NCBI GenBank assembly: GCA_037044905.1
Contig: JBAOKB010000091.1
Location: forward strand, 1 to 64,000
Source: Hortaea werneckii
Lineage: Eukaryota > Ascomycota > Dothideomycetes > Mycosphaerellales > Teratosphaeriaceae
Direction: 5' to 3'
DNA: 64,000 nucleotides
The position numbers and the translations under genes are program-made. The notes under the pieces are model-generated. The model saw only the letters and a program-made list of their open reading frames with translations. It was not told the DNA's origin and ran no database searches. Positions within the stretch are counted from its first letter, which is position 1. Each line of letters starts with the position of its first letter. Shown one piece after another: positions 10,634-20,813 of this stretch.

Positions 10634-11482
10634 TCAGTCGAAATCGTAAACCACATTCCGTCGGCGGTAGGGCATATTCGGTTCTGATCTGAGGCCCGGG
10701 TATGCCAAAGAAAAGTTCAATTCTTTCTCGCCGTACATGTCATCTTCGAACGCAAAATCAGTGGCGATGAGCCATGTGAAAATGCGCTGCCCTTTTCGGT
10801 CATCCGCGACGATTTCGTCAAATATTTGCGTCACTCCCGAACCTGCGCTGAACTGTTGCTCCCGCCGAATTCTTTGGACTGTAAGCAGCGGCTGAGTCGC
10901 CATTCGCCTATCCGAAGCCAATTTCAAGAGCCGTTGCGGATGCTCTATGAGATTGGCGACTGTGAGGAACAGGTACAGCGCGAAATCCTGACAGTTGTTG
11001 GTCATTAGATCGTAGTCGCCGAATTTGGCCATCGCGGATAAGGCCATGTATCGAATCTTGTTGTCGTTCTCGTTCGAGCTACCACAGATTCGGGATTCCG
11101 GGGAATAAAGCACCTCCCACTCTGTCTCATCGAGTTCACACTTCTTGCCATCTGGATTAGCGAGCCCGAAGTACGTCCAAGTCCGAATGTCGTTTTCTCT
11201 GCCTTTTCCAGGCTTTTTCTGCGGCCCAAAGATATTAGTAAAAGCGTCAAGAGCTGTTACGAGTTTCTTTCGATGGCATACCTCGATACGCATAGCCCAG
11301 TGACTGACCGTTGCCGGCAACGAGATCTTTTTCGATCCTGCTGCGTAGGCACTAGGAGACAAATACCCTGGCAGTGACTTGCCCTTGCCGGCAGAGATTT
11401 CCGATCTCCTTGCGATTGCAGACAGCGGCGAAGCTTGCAAATCTCTGCATACCAACTCCATTGCTCGGTAATGCGAAGGCAT
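10634..11482 (-). CDS. Hypothetical protein with a His...Asn-Cys pattern (possible permuted papain-like fold)
   Basis: 282 residues, single exon, ATG at 11482, no signal peptide and no membrane segment. I do not recognise a named family. An internal HWAMRIEV segment near 61-68 and a TNNCQDFALYLF segment near 162-173 give a His then Asn-Cys-Gln order. That order occurs in permuted papain-fold proteins (LRAT, PPPDE and NlpC/P60-like groups), where an N-terminal His and a later Cys form the active site. Between them lie a WTYFGLA strand and acidic turns. The C-terminus is Arg/Tyr-rich. Function is unassigned; peptidase or acyltransferase activity would be inference only. Confidence 0.65.
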   Translation of the reverse strand: MPSHYRAMELVCRDLQASPLSAIARRSEISAGKGKSLPGYLSPSAYAAGSKKISLPATVSHWAMRIEVCHRKKLVTALDAFTNIFGPQKKPGKGRENDIRTWTYFGLANPDGKKCELDETEWEVLYSPESRICGSSNENDNKIRYMALSAMAKFGDYDLMTNNCQDFALYLFLTVANLIEHPQRLLKLASDRRMATQPLLTVQRIRREQQFSAGSGVTQIFDEIVADDRKGQRIFTWLIATDFAFEDDMYGEKELNFSLAYPGLRSEPNMPYRRRNVVYDFD

Positions 11483-12516
11483 ATTGATTTCGAAGCCGAT
11501 TTGCTGCCGCTATCAGGTGATATTACTTTTCGTCAAGATCACAGATTCAAAAATCAACGAAACGGGTCAGCGTCGTTCTGCTCTCGTTTGACAAGACCAT
11601 AAAGACTAATAGGAGGATAGGATACTGCGAGGATTAAAGGTATCGATCGAACCAGGCTATGCATTGTATGTCCAGGCCCTTGGTAGGCATTGAAGCTACT
11701 TCGATACAAGATCAGACCGTCTTTGCTCTAGCGATCCTTGGTGGTCAGCGAGGCAACCAACATCATGAGCTAATCGGCCAGACGTGAGTGACTACTATCA
11801 CCCCATCCCTCAGGTGTGGTTGACGTGGCAATCGACTAACGGCTAGCAATCCCTAACCAGCCCATCATTGTTACAACAACATAAACTAATAGGTCACAGC
11901 CAGGAGACTGCCACCACCACTTCCCCCCGCTGTGATCGACGTGGCAATCAGCTAACGGCCCGCTATGCTGCTTGGCTATTTCTATCCAATCTAGCTCAGG
12001 CTTTGCGATGAGAGTACTGCCTGGCCACGACATTGCGCTACCGAATGAACAGCCGCCAAAGACATGCCTAGCCTCCATCATGGACTTGACATTGGACACT
12101 GTCAGTGGCCAACCGCAAAGAGATCTAGAATCGATTCAAGCTCACTACAGCATGGCGTCTGACCAAGTGTAAGAGTGATACGTGGAAAATCGATCAGTCA
12201 AGATAGCCACAGGCCTGTGACTACTTCTCATTCGTCCACCAGCAATCCAACACCTGTTTTCCGGCGTGTCAAATCCTCAGATCGAGAGGAGAATCCTTCC
12301 CGATGCGCCAAAGCGTTTTGCGTCCTTTCCTCGTCCTTACGAAAGAGACTTGCGTCTCCACGATCTTGAGAAGATCACGGCTTGACATAGAAGCGTGTCC
12401 ACAGCTCATTGATGCGCCGTTCTCTTAAGCAGCACACGTTCCGCCAAGGTCCACCGCCATTGGTTCTTCTTACGCCCGACATGGTAAAGGAGCTTGAGAT
12501 TCTTACGCTTCACAAT
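11483..12516. other. Intergenic with an imperfect direct repeat
   Basis: No supported gene over about 1 kb. It contains two related 33-nt units (11815-11847 and 11931-11963), described separately. The other ORFs are short and look random. Confidence 0.4.
11815..11963. repeat. Imperfect 33-nt direct repeat, two copies
   Basis: Units at 11815-11847 and 11931-11963 share 27 of 33 bases, including GACGTGGCAATC and CTAACGGC cores. Five of the six differences are transitions. Could be a degenerate duplicated regulatory element or remnant of a repeat. Confidence 0.5.
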
Positions 12517-13533
12517 TCAGAGCGAAGAACCGAGTCGGGAGCGATATCCCGCAAAGATCCCAAAGTTAAACCCTAGAAACGCAAGCAGCCCGTCAATCGT
12601 CCGGGACTGCCACGTATCAATCGACGAAGTCATCCGGAGAGTCGCTAAGCTGGAGACCGCAAAAAGCATCCCAACAGCAACCTCGCGCGGCAGGTGAGTG
12701 GTGCGCTTTGGATAATCGTACGCTACATAAGTATAGATCCCCAGCGAGCCGATCGAGAATATAGCATCGACGGCGAAATCGAATTTGTCCGAGCCCGATC
12801 GCGGATGTTGCATGGAAGATAATAGGGGTAGGTCGTGGTTGACGATTAAGGTGACGAGGACGGCTGCTATCCAGATCATGAATGCGGCGTGCCATGCGGT
12901 CGGGAGATGGAAGGTTGGCGGTAATTCCTTTTCGGAAGCTTTCGCTTCGGTCTTTGCTTCCTCAACGAGTTTGCTTTCCTCATCGTTTGCAGCATTGTTC
13001 TTGCTGAATTCCAGAGACGTCCTCGGCTCTCCGGACGGGAACGATTCTTCTTCATGGGAGTGAGGGGGCACCAGACGTTTCGCCATCGATGTCTTAGAGA
13101 GACGGCATCCTGCAGCGAGGCCTAGATGGGACACAATGGCCAAGTTTTTCCAAAGTCCCGTGTTGATCTCGCCTGTGAATGTCCACGTCACAGCCGAGTC
13201 GAGACCTATCAGGACAAGATAAGTAGCCAGTGCGCCACCTAGGGACCAATGCCGGGACCTGGGATGGCATGCGTAGGACAACAAGCTGACTAGCCAGACC
13301 ACCATAAACGGCAGGATAGTGAGGAGATTGACACCTTGCAGCAGCCATGCCCGCTCATGAAGCTCGGCCTTGATCAGCTGTCGATGCGGTTTCTCGTGCG
13401 TCTGGGGTTCGTCCCATAGTACGCCGTTTCCCATGTTGGCGCATTGGATCATTATGAAGGCCCGCATCCAGGTCCCACCGTTCCGGCCATAGTCATCGGA
13501 TATGCGCCACAGGCGGTCGACAGACGGATGCAT
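12517..13533 (-). CDS. Hypothetical multi-pass membrane protein
   Basis: 338 residues, single exon, ATG at 13533. About seven hydrophobic segments can be seen, near residues 64-84, 97-117, 124-142, 214-232, 255-275, 284-303 and 314-332. A hydrophilic cytosolic-type loop rich in Glu, Lys and Ser (about 150-205) separates the first three from the last four. No signal peptide. I recognise no transporter or receptor signature. A purine-rich stretch at about 13585-13652 lies upstream and would be CT-rich on the coding strand. It converges with no neighbour; upstream lies the 3' end of the Arp10-like gene. Confidence 0.7.
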   Translation of the reverse strand: MHPSVDRLWRISDDYGRNGGTWMRAFIMIQCANMGNGVLWDEPQTHEKPHRQLIKAELHERAWLLQGVNLLTILPFMVVWLVSLLSYACHPRSRHWSLGGALATYLVLIGLDSAVTWTFTGEINTGLWKNLAIVSHLGLAAGCRLSKTSMAKRLVPPHSHEEESFPSGEPRTSLEFSKNNAANDEESKLVEEAKTEAKASEKELPPTFHLPTAWHAAFMIWIAAVLVTLIVNHDLPLLSSMQHPRSGSDKFDFAVDAIFSIGSLGIYTYVAYDYPKRTTHLPREVAVGMLFAVSSLATLRMTSSIDTWQSRTIDGLLAFLGFNFGIFAGYRSRLGSSL

Positions 13534-14178
13534 AGTTGATTATTCCGGTTCGAGCTTCTGCTGGTAATTCAAGCCAGTACTAGCCGATAGAAGAGAAGAA
13601 GTCCGACAAGTAGAAGAGAGGAAAGATAAGAGAAAGAAGAAACCTCATAAAGGAGGACTGATATCCATTGCACTGCCTACCGCATATATCCCTCCCTTCA
13701 TGAGACTAAAGCAACACCGTTCATCCTTCCACAGCACGCAAAGGACCGTCCGTTGTCCAAAATCGCCCGTTTGGGGCGTTTGGTTCGCTCATAGGCGGCA
13801 CAGCAAGCCTCGGGGATTATTCGCCCAACGGGATTCTCGGTCAAACCGACGGATACATCCGGGAGATGTGCCGGGTTCCGGTACCATTAGCTACATCCCT
13901 TCAAAACGTTCTCGAGGCTGCGGCAAAAAGGATACAAGCTCTAGAGGGGTAGGTCCATACAGAAGTAGAAGAAGGATGATGGAAGTGAGCACCTCAGCTC
14001 AAGAGTCTAATAGAGCGTGATTCGATCTTCTCTTTACCAGTACCTAGCTTTTGACAGAGCCCCATCGGGATCGACGACACGAGGATACTCCAAACCTTAC
14101 ATGTCACTCTACCAAATCTCCAGATCGACCCTACAATCCCACAATCTCCCCCCCTCCCTCCTGGCTCTCTCCGCGAAT
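13534..14178. other. Intergenic
   Basis: Promoter side of the membrane-protein gene and 3' side of the Arp10-like gene. Purine-rich at 13585-13652. No gene seen; a 106-codon plus-strand ORF here is Arg/Ser-rich without recognisable content. Confidence 0.4.
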
Positions 14179-15906
14179 CTAATACACCGACCCTCCACCA
14201 CCACCTCCACCCTCCCGAACCCCAAACCTCAAAAACTCCTCCCGCTCAACTTCATGCACCCCCTTCACCCGCATCGTGCCGACCACGAGACTAGCTCCCG
14301 TCCAGGGACCTAGCGTCTCGACACCTCGCACCCTACCGCGCGCGATCGCCTCGCGAAGTTCTTTGCTGGCGAGGGTGTGCCGTTCGGCTTTCAGGGTGAT
14401 GGGGTCCTTGATATCGTCGTGTACGCGCTGGTGGTGGGGGAGGGAGTCTTGGAGGGGTTTTTTGGTTGGGGAGAGAGGGATGGATGGGGGGGAGTGGGGG
14501 GCGGGATCTTCGGATGATGATGATGATGAGTGGGGAGGGGGTTTGTGAGTGTTGGTTGGTGGTGGGGCGTTGGCTGAGCGTTCTTGGAGGATGCGGTCGT
14601 GGTGCTGTTGTGCGCTGCCGTAGCTGTTTACGGCGTCCCAGCCGCGGGTGGAGATTAGATGTTGTAGCTCGTTGAGTAGGCGGGTTTTGAGGCCGGGGAG
14701 GTGGCTGAGGCCGCCTGTGAGGACGACGCGGGAGATGCAGAGGCTGCGGAGGTCGAGGGGGAGGGCGAGCAGGGCTTTGTATGCAAGGAGGGGTAGAGGT
14801 AACTCGTGCGCGTCTAGTTGATCTGTGCTGGAATTGGTGGCGAAGAGGGTGGAATCTGCCGGATCTGAGAGGCGAGAGAAAGGGACTTCGAGGGTGCCTG
14901 AGGGCAACGGGATGCGCTTCTTTACGGTGGAATCGCTGCTGGCATCTTGATTGGATCGTCCATCGGACTGTGGTCGACACCATCCCATCCTCTGCAATAC
15001 TTCTTCGGCCTCTGCGAAAGTTACCCTCGTGCTCTCCTTTCCCTTGCTTTCACTTGGGTCCCTCGCATCCTCTAGCACTTTTCTCATCTCTCTTAATAGG
15101 TCTCTACCCGCCCTGACACTCCTACGTTGCGCGACTTCTCTGTATTCGCCAATCCCAGTCACAACAGTTTCCTCCCACCCCACATCAATCACCAATGCAC
15201 ATCTCAGACCCGCGCCAACAGTCGCGAGTATTGGAGTGGTGAGGATCATTATTGAATGCGGCTGCTGCCAGTGCTCGAATAGTACTCGGAGTACCAGCTC
15301 CAACAAGGGGGTAGGCAGCAGCGATGGAACAGCCAGACAAGCCTTCCGCGGTTTGGTGTCGAGTTGCAGGTGTTCGGTATGAATCTCTCTGACCGCCCTT
15401 GAGAGCTTATCTTCAACCAGCTCCATATTTACGCCGCTCCTCAGATCCGTCCTGTACAGCTCATGATCCCGACTCCACCTCTCGCCTTCATCCTTGCTTT
15501 CATTCCTGACTTTCTCCTTGTCTCGTTTGTTCTTGGCGAATGTTGGATCGAATTGCCTCCAGTCGCCAGGTCTTCCACCCTTCCCCGGAGTAAAGTTGTA
15601 GACACACCTTGGCCACCCTTCGCCGGCAAACCCGGCGCTCAGGTGCCGTGCGCCGAGCTCGTAGACGACGACTTCGTCATTTTCGGTGCGGAATGAGCTG
15701 GGCGAGCCAAATTGGGAGGAGATGCTCCGACTAAAGAGAGGTGTCCGGGGCGATCCGGGCGCGCCTACTTTGGGCCGGGATTCGAGGGAAGTTTGGTGGC
15801 CGGAGGAGGAAGTCTGGCGAACGCGCGGAGCGGGGCGGGAGTTGAAGTAGTCGGAGGAGATGCCGCGAGACGGCGGGGGCGGTGGAGGGGACGGGGCGGA
15901 AGCCAT
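14179..15906 (-). CDS. Actin-related protein of the Arp10/Arp11 type (dynactin pointed end)
   Basis: 575 residues from the ATG at 15906, whose context GCCACCATGG is a perfect Kozak match; single exon. A Pro/Ser-rich disordered N-terminus (1-75) precedes an actin-like ATPase fold. Visible landmarks are VVVYELGARHLSAGFAGE near 80-97, LVIDVGWEETVVTGIGEY near 240-257 (the phosphate-2-type DxG strand) and VVLTGGLSHLPGLKTRLL near 395-412. A disordered Pro/Ser insert sits near 450-500. Known Arp10 proteins sit with Arp11, p25 and p27 at the dynactin pointed end and support dynein motility; the assignment is by family likeness. It shares a 419-nt divergent promoter with NOP58. Confidence 0.78.
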   Translation of the reverse strand: MASAPSPPPPPPSRGISSDYFNSRPAPRVRQTSSSGHQTSLESRPKVGAPGSPRTPLFSRSISSQFGSPSSFRTENDEVVVYELGARHLSAGFAGEGWPRCVYNFTPGKGGRPGDWRQFDPTFAKNKRDKEKVRNESKDEGERWSRDHELYRTDLRSGVNMELVEDKLSRAVREIHTEHLQLDTKPRKACLAVPSLLPTPLLELVLRVLFEHWQQPHSIMILTTPILATVGAGLRCALVIDVGWEETVVTGIGEYREVAQRRSVRAGRDLLREMRKVLEDARDPSESKGKESTRVTFAEAEEVLQRMGWCRPQSDGRSNQDASSDSTVKKRIPLPSGTLEVPFSRLSDPADSTLFATNSSTDQLDAHELPLPLLAYKALLALPLDLRSLCISRVVLTGGLSHLPGLKTRLLNELQHLISTRGWDAVNSYGSAQQHHDRILQERSANAPPPTNTHKPPPHSSSSSSEDPAPHSPPSIPLSPTKKPLQDSLPHHQRVHDDIKDPITLKAERHTLASKELREAIARGRVRGVETLGPWTGASLVVGTMRVKGVHEVEREEFLRFGVREGGGGGGGSVY

Positions 15907-16325
15907 GGTGGCTATCACGCCCTCGATACAGTAGACTTACGGTATAATAAGGCGCACGGCCGACAGCATGGAAAGCGGTCACATCTTGGGCGATTGGGGG
16001 CAGGCGCGTGGGAGGGATGCGGTCGCGTTAGCTTCGCATTGGGAAACCGCCGCCGTCCCCGGGGTTCGCCAAGACTTCAGTCGGGATGGTCCAAGCTCCC
16101 TCTGGGCGGGCAAGAATTTCTGCGTGAAGCTTTCCCAAAGTCCCCGAACAAGGCCTGCAGGCACGACGACCACACCACGCCCACCGCCCCTCCCCTTGAT
16201 TCCGCCAGCACACGAGCGACACTCACTGGGCAGGTCCGACTCGCTCCACCCTCCTACTCAATCCCTGCATCTGGAAGGCGCACGCGCCCCGTGCTTGCAT
16301 TGCGTGAGCGCAGTAGCGATTCACC
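15907..16325. other. Shared divergent promoter of Arp10-like and NOP58
   Basis: 419 nt between two divergent starts. GC-rich, no clear TATA box, in keeping with housekeeping promoters. No gene. Confidence 0.5.
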
Positions 16326-18275
16326 ATGACCCTGTTCATCTTGACCGAGACGTCGGCGGGTTATGCCCTGTTGAAGGCCAAGGACAAGAAGTTGTTGAAG
16401 CGCGATGATCTGGCTGAGGAGGCCGCCAGCGCCGAGGGCGTGTGCTCGCTCTTGAAGCTGAAGCAGTTCAAGAAGTTTGACAGCGCTAGCAGCGCGCTCG
16501 AGGAAGCGGCTGCATTGACGGAGAGCAAGGTATGTCGTCCATTGCGCTTGTCGGCGGGACGTTCGGCGTTGGCATTGTGCCAGCGACGGCGAGCTAGATG
16601 AATAGGACGAGAGCTGACCAGTCCGCCGTAGGTCACGCCTATGCTCAGCAGCCTGCTCGACGACCTGAAGGAAGAGAAGAAGGCTACCCTAGCGGTTGCC
16701 GACCCCAAGTTGGGCACGGCCATCGCCAAGCTTCCAGGTCTCTCCATCTCGCCTGTTGCCGACAGCACCACCGCCGACCTCTACCGCGCGATCCGTGAAC
16801 ATCTGCCCTCTCTCATCCCCGGCTTGATGCCGCAGGAGATCAGCACCATGAGCTTGGGTCTCAGTCACAGCTTGAGCAGACACAAGCTCAAGTTCAGCCC
16901 GGACAAAGTCGACACCATGATCATTCAGGCCATTGCTCTGTTGGACGACTTGGACAAGGAGCTGAACACCTACGCTATGCGTGTCAAGGAGTGGTACGGC
17001 TGGCACTTCCCCGAAATGGCCCGCATCATCAACGACAACCTTGCCTACTCGCGTGTCATTCTGGCAATGGGCATGCGCAACAACGCCGCCAACACCGATC
17101 TCTCTGATGTCCTTCCCGAGGAGATTGAAGGCGCCGTCAAGGCTGCTGCGGAGATCTCCATGGGTACTGAAATCACCGATGAGGATCTGGAGAACATTCA
17201 AGCCCTTGCCGAGCAAGTTGTCGGCTTCACCGAGTACCGCCAGCAGCTCTCTTCCTACCTCTCTGCCCGTATGCAAGCCATTGCTCCCAACCTTACAGCT
17301 CTCGTTGGCGAACTGGTTGGTGCGCGTCTTATTGCTCACGCCGGCTCGCTCATGAACCTTGCCAAGTCTCCTGCTTCGACCATCCAGATTCTCGGGGCTG
17401 AGAAGGCTCTTTTCCGTGCTCTGAAGACCAAGCACGACACGCCCAAGTACGGTCTCATCTACCACGCCTCCCTCATCGGTCAAGCGTCTGGCAAGAACAA
17501 GGGTAAGATCGCTCGTATGCTTGCCACCAAGACCGCTCTTGGTCTCCGTGTCGATGCCCTGAGCGAATGGGGTACCGCAGGCGAGGGCTCAGCCAAGGAC
17601 GAGCCAACCGAAGAGGAGAAGAGCGCCACTGGTGTCCAGGGACGTATTGCGCTGGAGAGACGACTGAGAGGCATGGAGGGCAAGCCATTGAAGCCCAGTG
17701 GTGTTGCCATCGGACCTGGCGGACAGAAGGCCGACGCTCAGGCAGGCAAATGGGAGATCAAGGAGGCGAGGAAGTACAACCCCGACGCAGATGGCCTCTC
17801 AGCAGACGCGAAACCCATGACGAACGGCGAGGTGGAGGCGCCAACCAAGGCCGGCAGCAAGAAGAGGAAGATGGTCGAGGAAGTCGACGACGCGCCCTCA
17901 TCGAAGAAGGCCGCCAAGGCCGCCGCCGCCGCCGCGGCCTCATCAAGCGACGACTCGGACTCCGACGAGGACATGGCCGACGAAGGCGACGGCAACCTCG
18001 TGACCAAGACCAACCTCAACGGCACCGCCGAGCGCGCCGACCCCTCCAAGGCCGCCGCGCCCAACGCCGCGAAGCCCGCCTCGGCCGATATTGACGGTGG
18101 AGACAAGGCCGCGAAGAAGGCGGCCAAGGAGGAGAAGAAGAAACTCAAGGCTGAGAAGGCGGCGAGGAAGGCCGAACGTGCTGAGAGGCGGGCGAGTAAG
18201 GGCGATAAGAAGCGCAAGGGGGATGAGGATGGGACTGAGGAGCCCAAGAAGAAGAAGAAGAAGTCGAGCTCTTAG
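16326..18275 (+). CDS. NOP58: Nucleolar box C/D snoRNP core protein Nop58
   Basis: Core protein of box C/D snoRNPs that guide 2'-O-methylation and 18S rRNA processing in the nucleolus. Exons 16326-16529 and 16632-18275 (102-nt GT-AG intron, phase 0) give 615 residues. Start ATG sits in ACCATGA. The N-terminus MTLFILTETSAGYALLKAKD and the following NOP5NT, coiled-coil (NOSIC) and Nop domains match Nop58; GAEKALFRALKTKHDTPKYGLIYH near 360-383 is the snoRNA-binding heart of the Nop domain. The C-terminal 150 residues hold the usual Lys-rich and acidic low-complexity tail ending in a poly-Lys/Ser stretch. It diverges from the Arp10-like gene. Confidence 0.95.
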
Positions 18276-18290
18276 AGGGAGCTTGATTCT

Positions 18291-18322
<32 letters not shown>

Positions 18323-19378
18323 GTTTTAGCTCCCTTTTCCTGCTATCTCTCTCTCTGTCTCCCTTTCTCTCTCTCGCAAATCCGACGGCGTTCATTTCTG
18401 GCGTGTAAGGAAGGGGGTTGAGCGTATTTTTCCAAGGTGTCCTGCTGGCTTTTTTTACTATCGGGAGAAAAAAGAAGGGAATGTATAGTGATGACACACG
18501 GTGTAAAATTCCTTGCCTGTTTTCTATTGTCTGCATGCTCATATAGATGTATGCGAAAAGGACTTGTGTATGTTTATTCCTCTGTGCCGCTGGTTGTGTT
18601 CCTACTCTTTGGTTTATTGCTCCGTAGACGAGACATTGCGTCGACGTGTCTCTTACCCTCTTTATCTTTTCGTTTTCCCTTTTTGTCTCTTTTTTTTTTT
18701 TTTCCTTTCCTCTTGGCGCTCAGGTTCAAGGCTATCTCCCGCTGCAAATGTCCCTCCACTTGTCCCCTCAGGCAGGCAAGCAGGGCCCTTCCTGACAGGT
18801 TTGGGTTCACGGAGGAATCATAACTACCCTATCGCCGCAGCCAGCCTGCGAGGACTTTCCCCCCAAGTCCCTAGCACTTTCAGGAAGATTCGGAGGAATG
18901 GATCTTTGGAGTCTTTACCTGAGCTTCCGATCGTAAGAAGAAATTGTTACCTTTGAGATGGTCGGAGGGTTTTGGGGTGGGGGAAGAGGGAGTGAGAGGT
19001 GAGCTGCAGGGAGTCGAGACCGTCTTGTGCTCGTCTGTGAGTGCTCTCAAGAGGTCCAAGGCGGGAAGTCAGAGTGGAAGTGCTTGGTTAATGGACTTTT
19101 GACCTCGGAGCGTGGCGTGCTGCAAAGAACCCTAACAGGTTTACTTCGCCTCAAAAGATCTTCAACCTTGGGGACTTGGAACTGGACTGCTCAAAACCCT
19201 CCGTTCGAACTGCGCTAGGCTTACGGAGGAAATTCCATAGGGAGGGTGACGAGGCAAGCGGTTCCAAGACAGGCCTTGTGTTCGGCTGTCTGTCTTTTGG
19301 CAACCAACTTATCCACCTTGGCGACAACGATCAGCGAACGGAGAAGTATGAGGAGGATTAAGGAGTCGATTGACAGGT
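18276..19378. other. Intergenic with long poly-G tract
   Basis: 3' region of NOP58 followed by T-rich and unremarkable sequence. No gene seen over 1.1 kb. Contains the G tract listed separately and a T-run near 18690-18703. Confidence 0.4.
18291..18321. repeat. Poly-G homopolymer, 31 nt
   Basis: Uninterrupted G from 18291 to 18321, just after the NOP58 stop codon and so likely in its 3' UTR. Such long G runs are prone to length error in assembly and could form G-quadruplex structure. Confidence 0.9.
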
Positions 19379-19862
19379 CTACAGCCTCGATCTAAAGCCA
19401 CCCTGCTCCCCAACCATCTTCAAAACCATAGGCGCCCGCATCAGATCCTGCTCAGCGAGCTTCTTGTTGAAAGCTGTAAATGTCTGGCTGGATCCGTGTT
19501 CTTTCAAGGCTGCCTGGTCCTTATACCTGCACCAAATCCGGGATATTAGCTGCCTGCTTTGAAGGGAAGGACGGTACTCGGGTGCTTGGTTTTGAGAGGC
19601 CTACGTACCTTTCCAACATGATGATCTCCTCTTCGCCATCTTTGGATGGTCGGAGGGATCGGTTGATAGAGTAGGAGAGTACGCCTGGTTCGTTCTTTTG
19701 CACGTATTCTGCTACTTCATTTAATTGGCGAAGCACCTGGTATTGCGGTTGTAGGATTAGTGATTTGTGGTGATCCATAGAAACTTGGAAGGCACGTACG
19801 ATGTCTGTCTTGCCCTTCTTCGGATGCAAGATGGCGATGACGTTGAATTCCTTGGATGCCAT
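19379..19862 (-). CDS. ABM-domain monooxygenase (YgiN-like), with a disturbed third exon
   Basis: Small protein of the antibiotic biosynthesis monooxygenase fold, usually a dimer acting on quinones or similar aromatics. Start ATG at 19862 (MASKEFNVIAILHPKKGK). Exons 19862-19800 and 19736-19609 are clear. The next junction is ambiguous. The acceptor before 19528 gives the family-like continuation RYKDQAALKE, but then an extra AA near 19500 shifts the frame and the ORF stops at 19441. Using an AG 17 nt further in (exon 19511-19379) restores the HGSSQTFTAFNKK...LMRAPMVLK frame and gives an intact 107-residue protein, the usual family length, at the cost of replacing RYKDQAALKE by SLERK. I give the outer limits of the second model. 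Introns are 63 nt and 97 nt in that model. Confidence 0.7.
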
Positions 19863-20813
19863 TCTTGAATTCGATATGATATTGAATATCCAGGCTACAC
19901 TGTCGAAGTCGGGGAATGCTTTGTTGGAGCTCGAAGGAGAGGCAGTCGATGCAGTCAACACTCTGCCGACTGCCGAGCCGAGGTCCACGCCAGCTTCACT
20001 TGTCGCGAAACAGTCGATACAGTAGTTGACCATAGCTATCGGATTTTACTAATCGTACAAGGAGGCTGGGAGAAAGTAGCATGTCATATGAGCTGTTCCA
20101 CTCGGTGTAATGGTCGTAGCTCTGGTCAATCCGTTGGTACCTAACCTGTGACAGTATCCGGCTGACGGACATGTCTCTTCCGTTCTTTGTTTTCATCGCC
20201 CGATTGACTGCGGACGACAGAACTGGACATCGCTCAAATCGAAGAAGAGCGTTCTTTCAATATGATGCGGTGGTTCCAGCAGATCTCCAGCCTAAAGTTG
20301 ACGAGAAGTTATGGAATCCAATCAGGCCTTGATGGGATGAGCATCCCTACATCGACATGCAGAGGTGGCCAGACCTGAGCTTTTGCGTACTGCACAACTT
20401 CTGGTCTACGAATACGAAGAGTATCGAGCACATGACAAGGCAAAGTATGTTGAATCCCGGCCCATCACTGGTCTCGCTTGAGAGCTCGCAGAGACACTGC
20501 AATGGCTAAGCCGATAAGACCTCAGCTGAAGAGAGCTTGCAGCCCTGAGTGCCCCAAGCGAGGTCCCAGTGACTTGTCGAAGGCGCTCCTTAATGGCCGC
20601 CTTCCTTGCGATGGTGGGCATCCACGAAGGTATTGTGTTGGGTATCATGGGTGGCTTGCACCATTCCATTCACGTTCGCACGAAGAGTGCTTCTAGCAGG
20701 ACCTCTTTCCTCCTGCAAAATTCTGTGCGCATATCTCGATTCTCGTCCGACATCCACTTACATTCCCTGGGATACTCTACCTTCAGCTAGATGTGACGAT
20801 CTGCAGTACGAAG
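19863..20813. other. Intergenic between divergent ABM and HET genes
   Basis: 950 nt without a supported gene. A minus-strand ORF of 87 codons (20406-20669) has an unusual Ser/Arg/Ala-rich product that I do not recognise. The region may simply be the divergent promoter. Confidence 0.4.

Noticed and set aside
15907..15918. GTG start four codons upstream for the Arp10-like gene
   Set aside because: The ATG at 15906 has a perfect GCCACCATGG context; GTG starts are not expected in this nuclear genome.
20406..20669. Minus-strand 87-codon ORF between the ABM and HET genes
   Set aside because: No recognisable domain and no conserved-looking motif; it could be chance in a short intergenic region.
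20793..20813. GTG start seven codons upstream for the HET gene
   Set aside because: Non-ATG; the ATG at 20814 leaves the HET domain intact.
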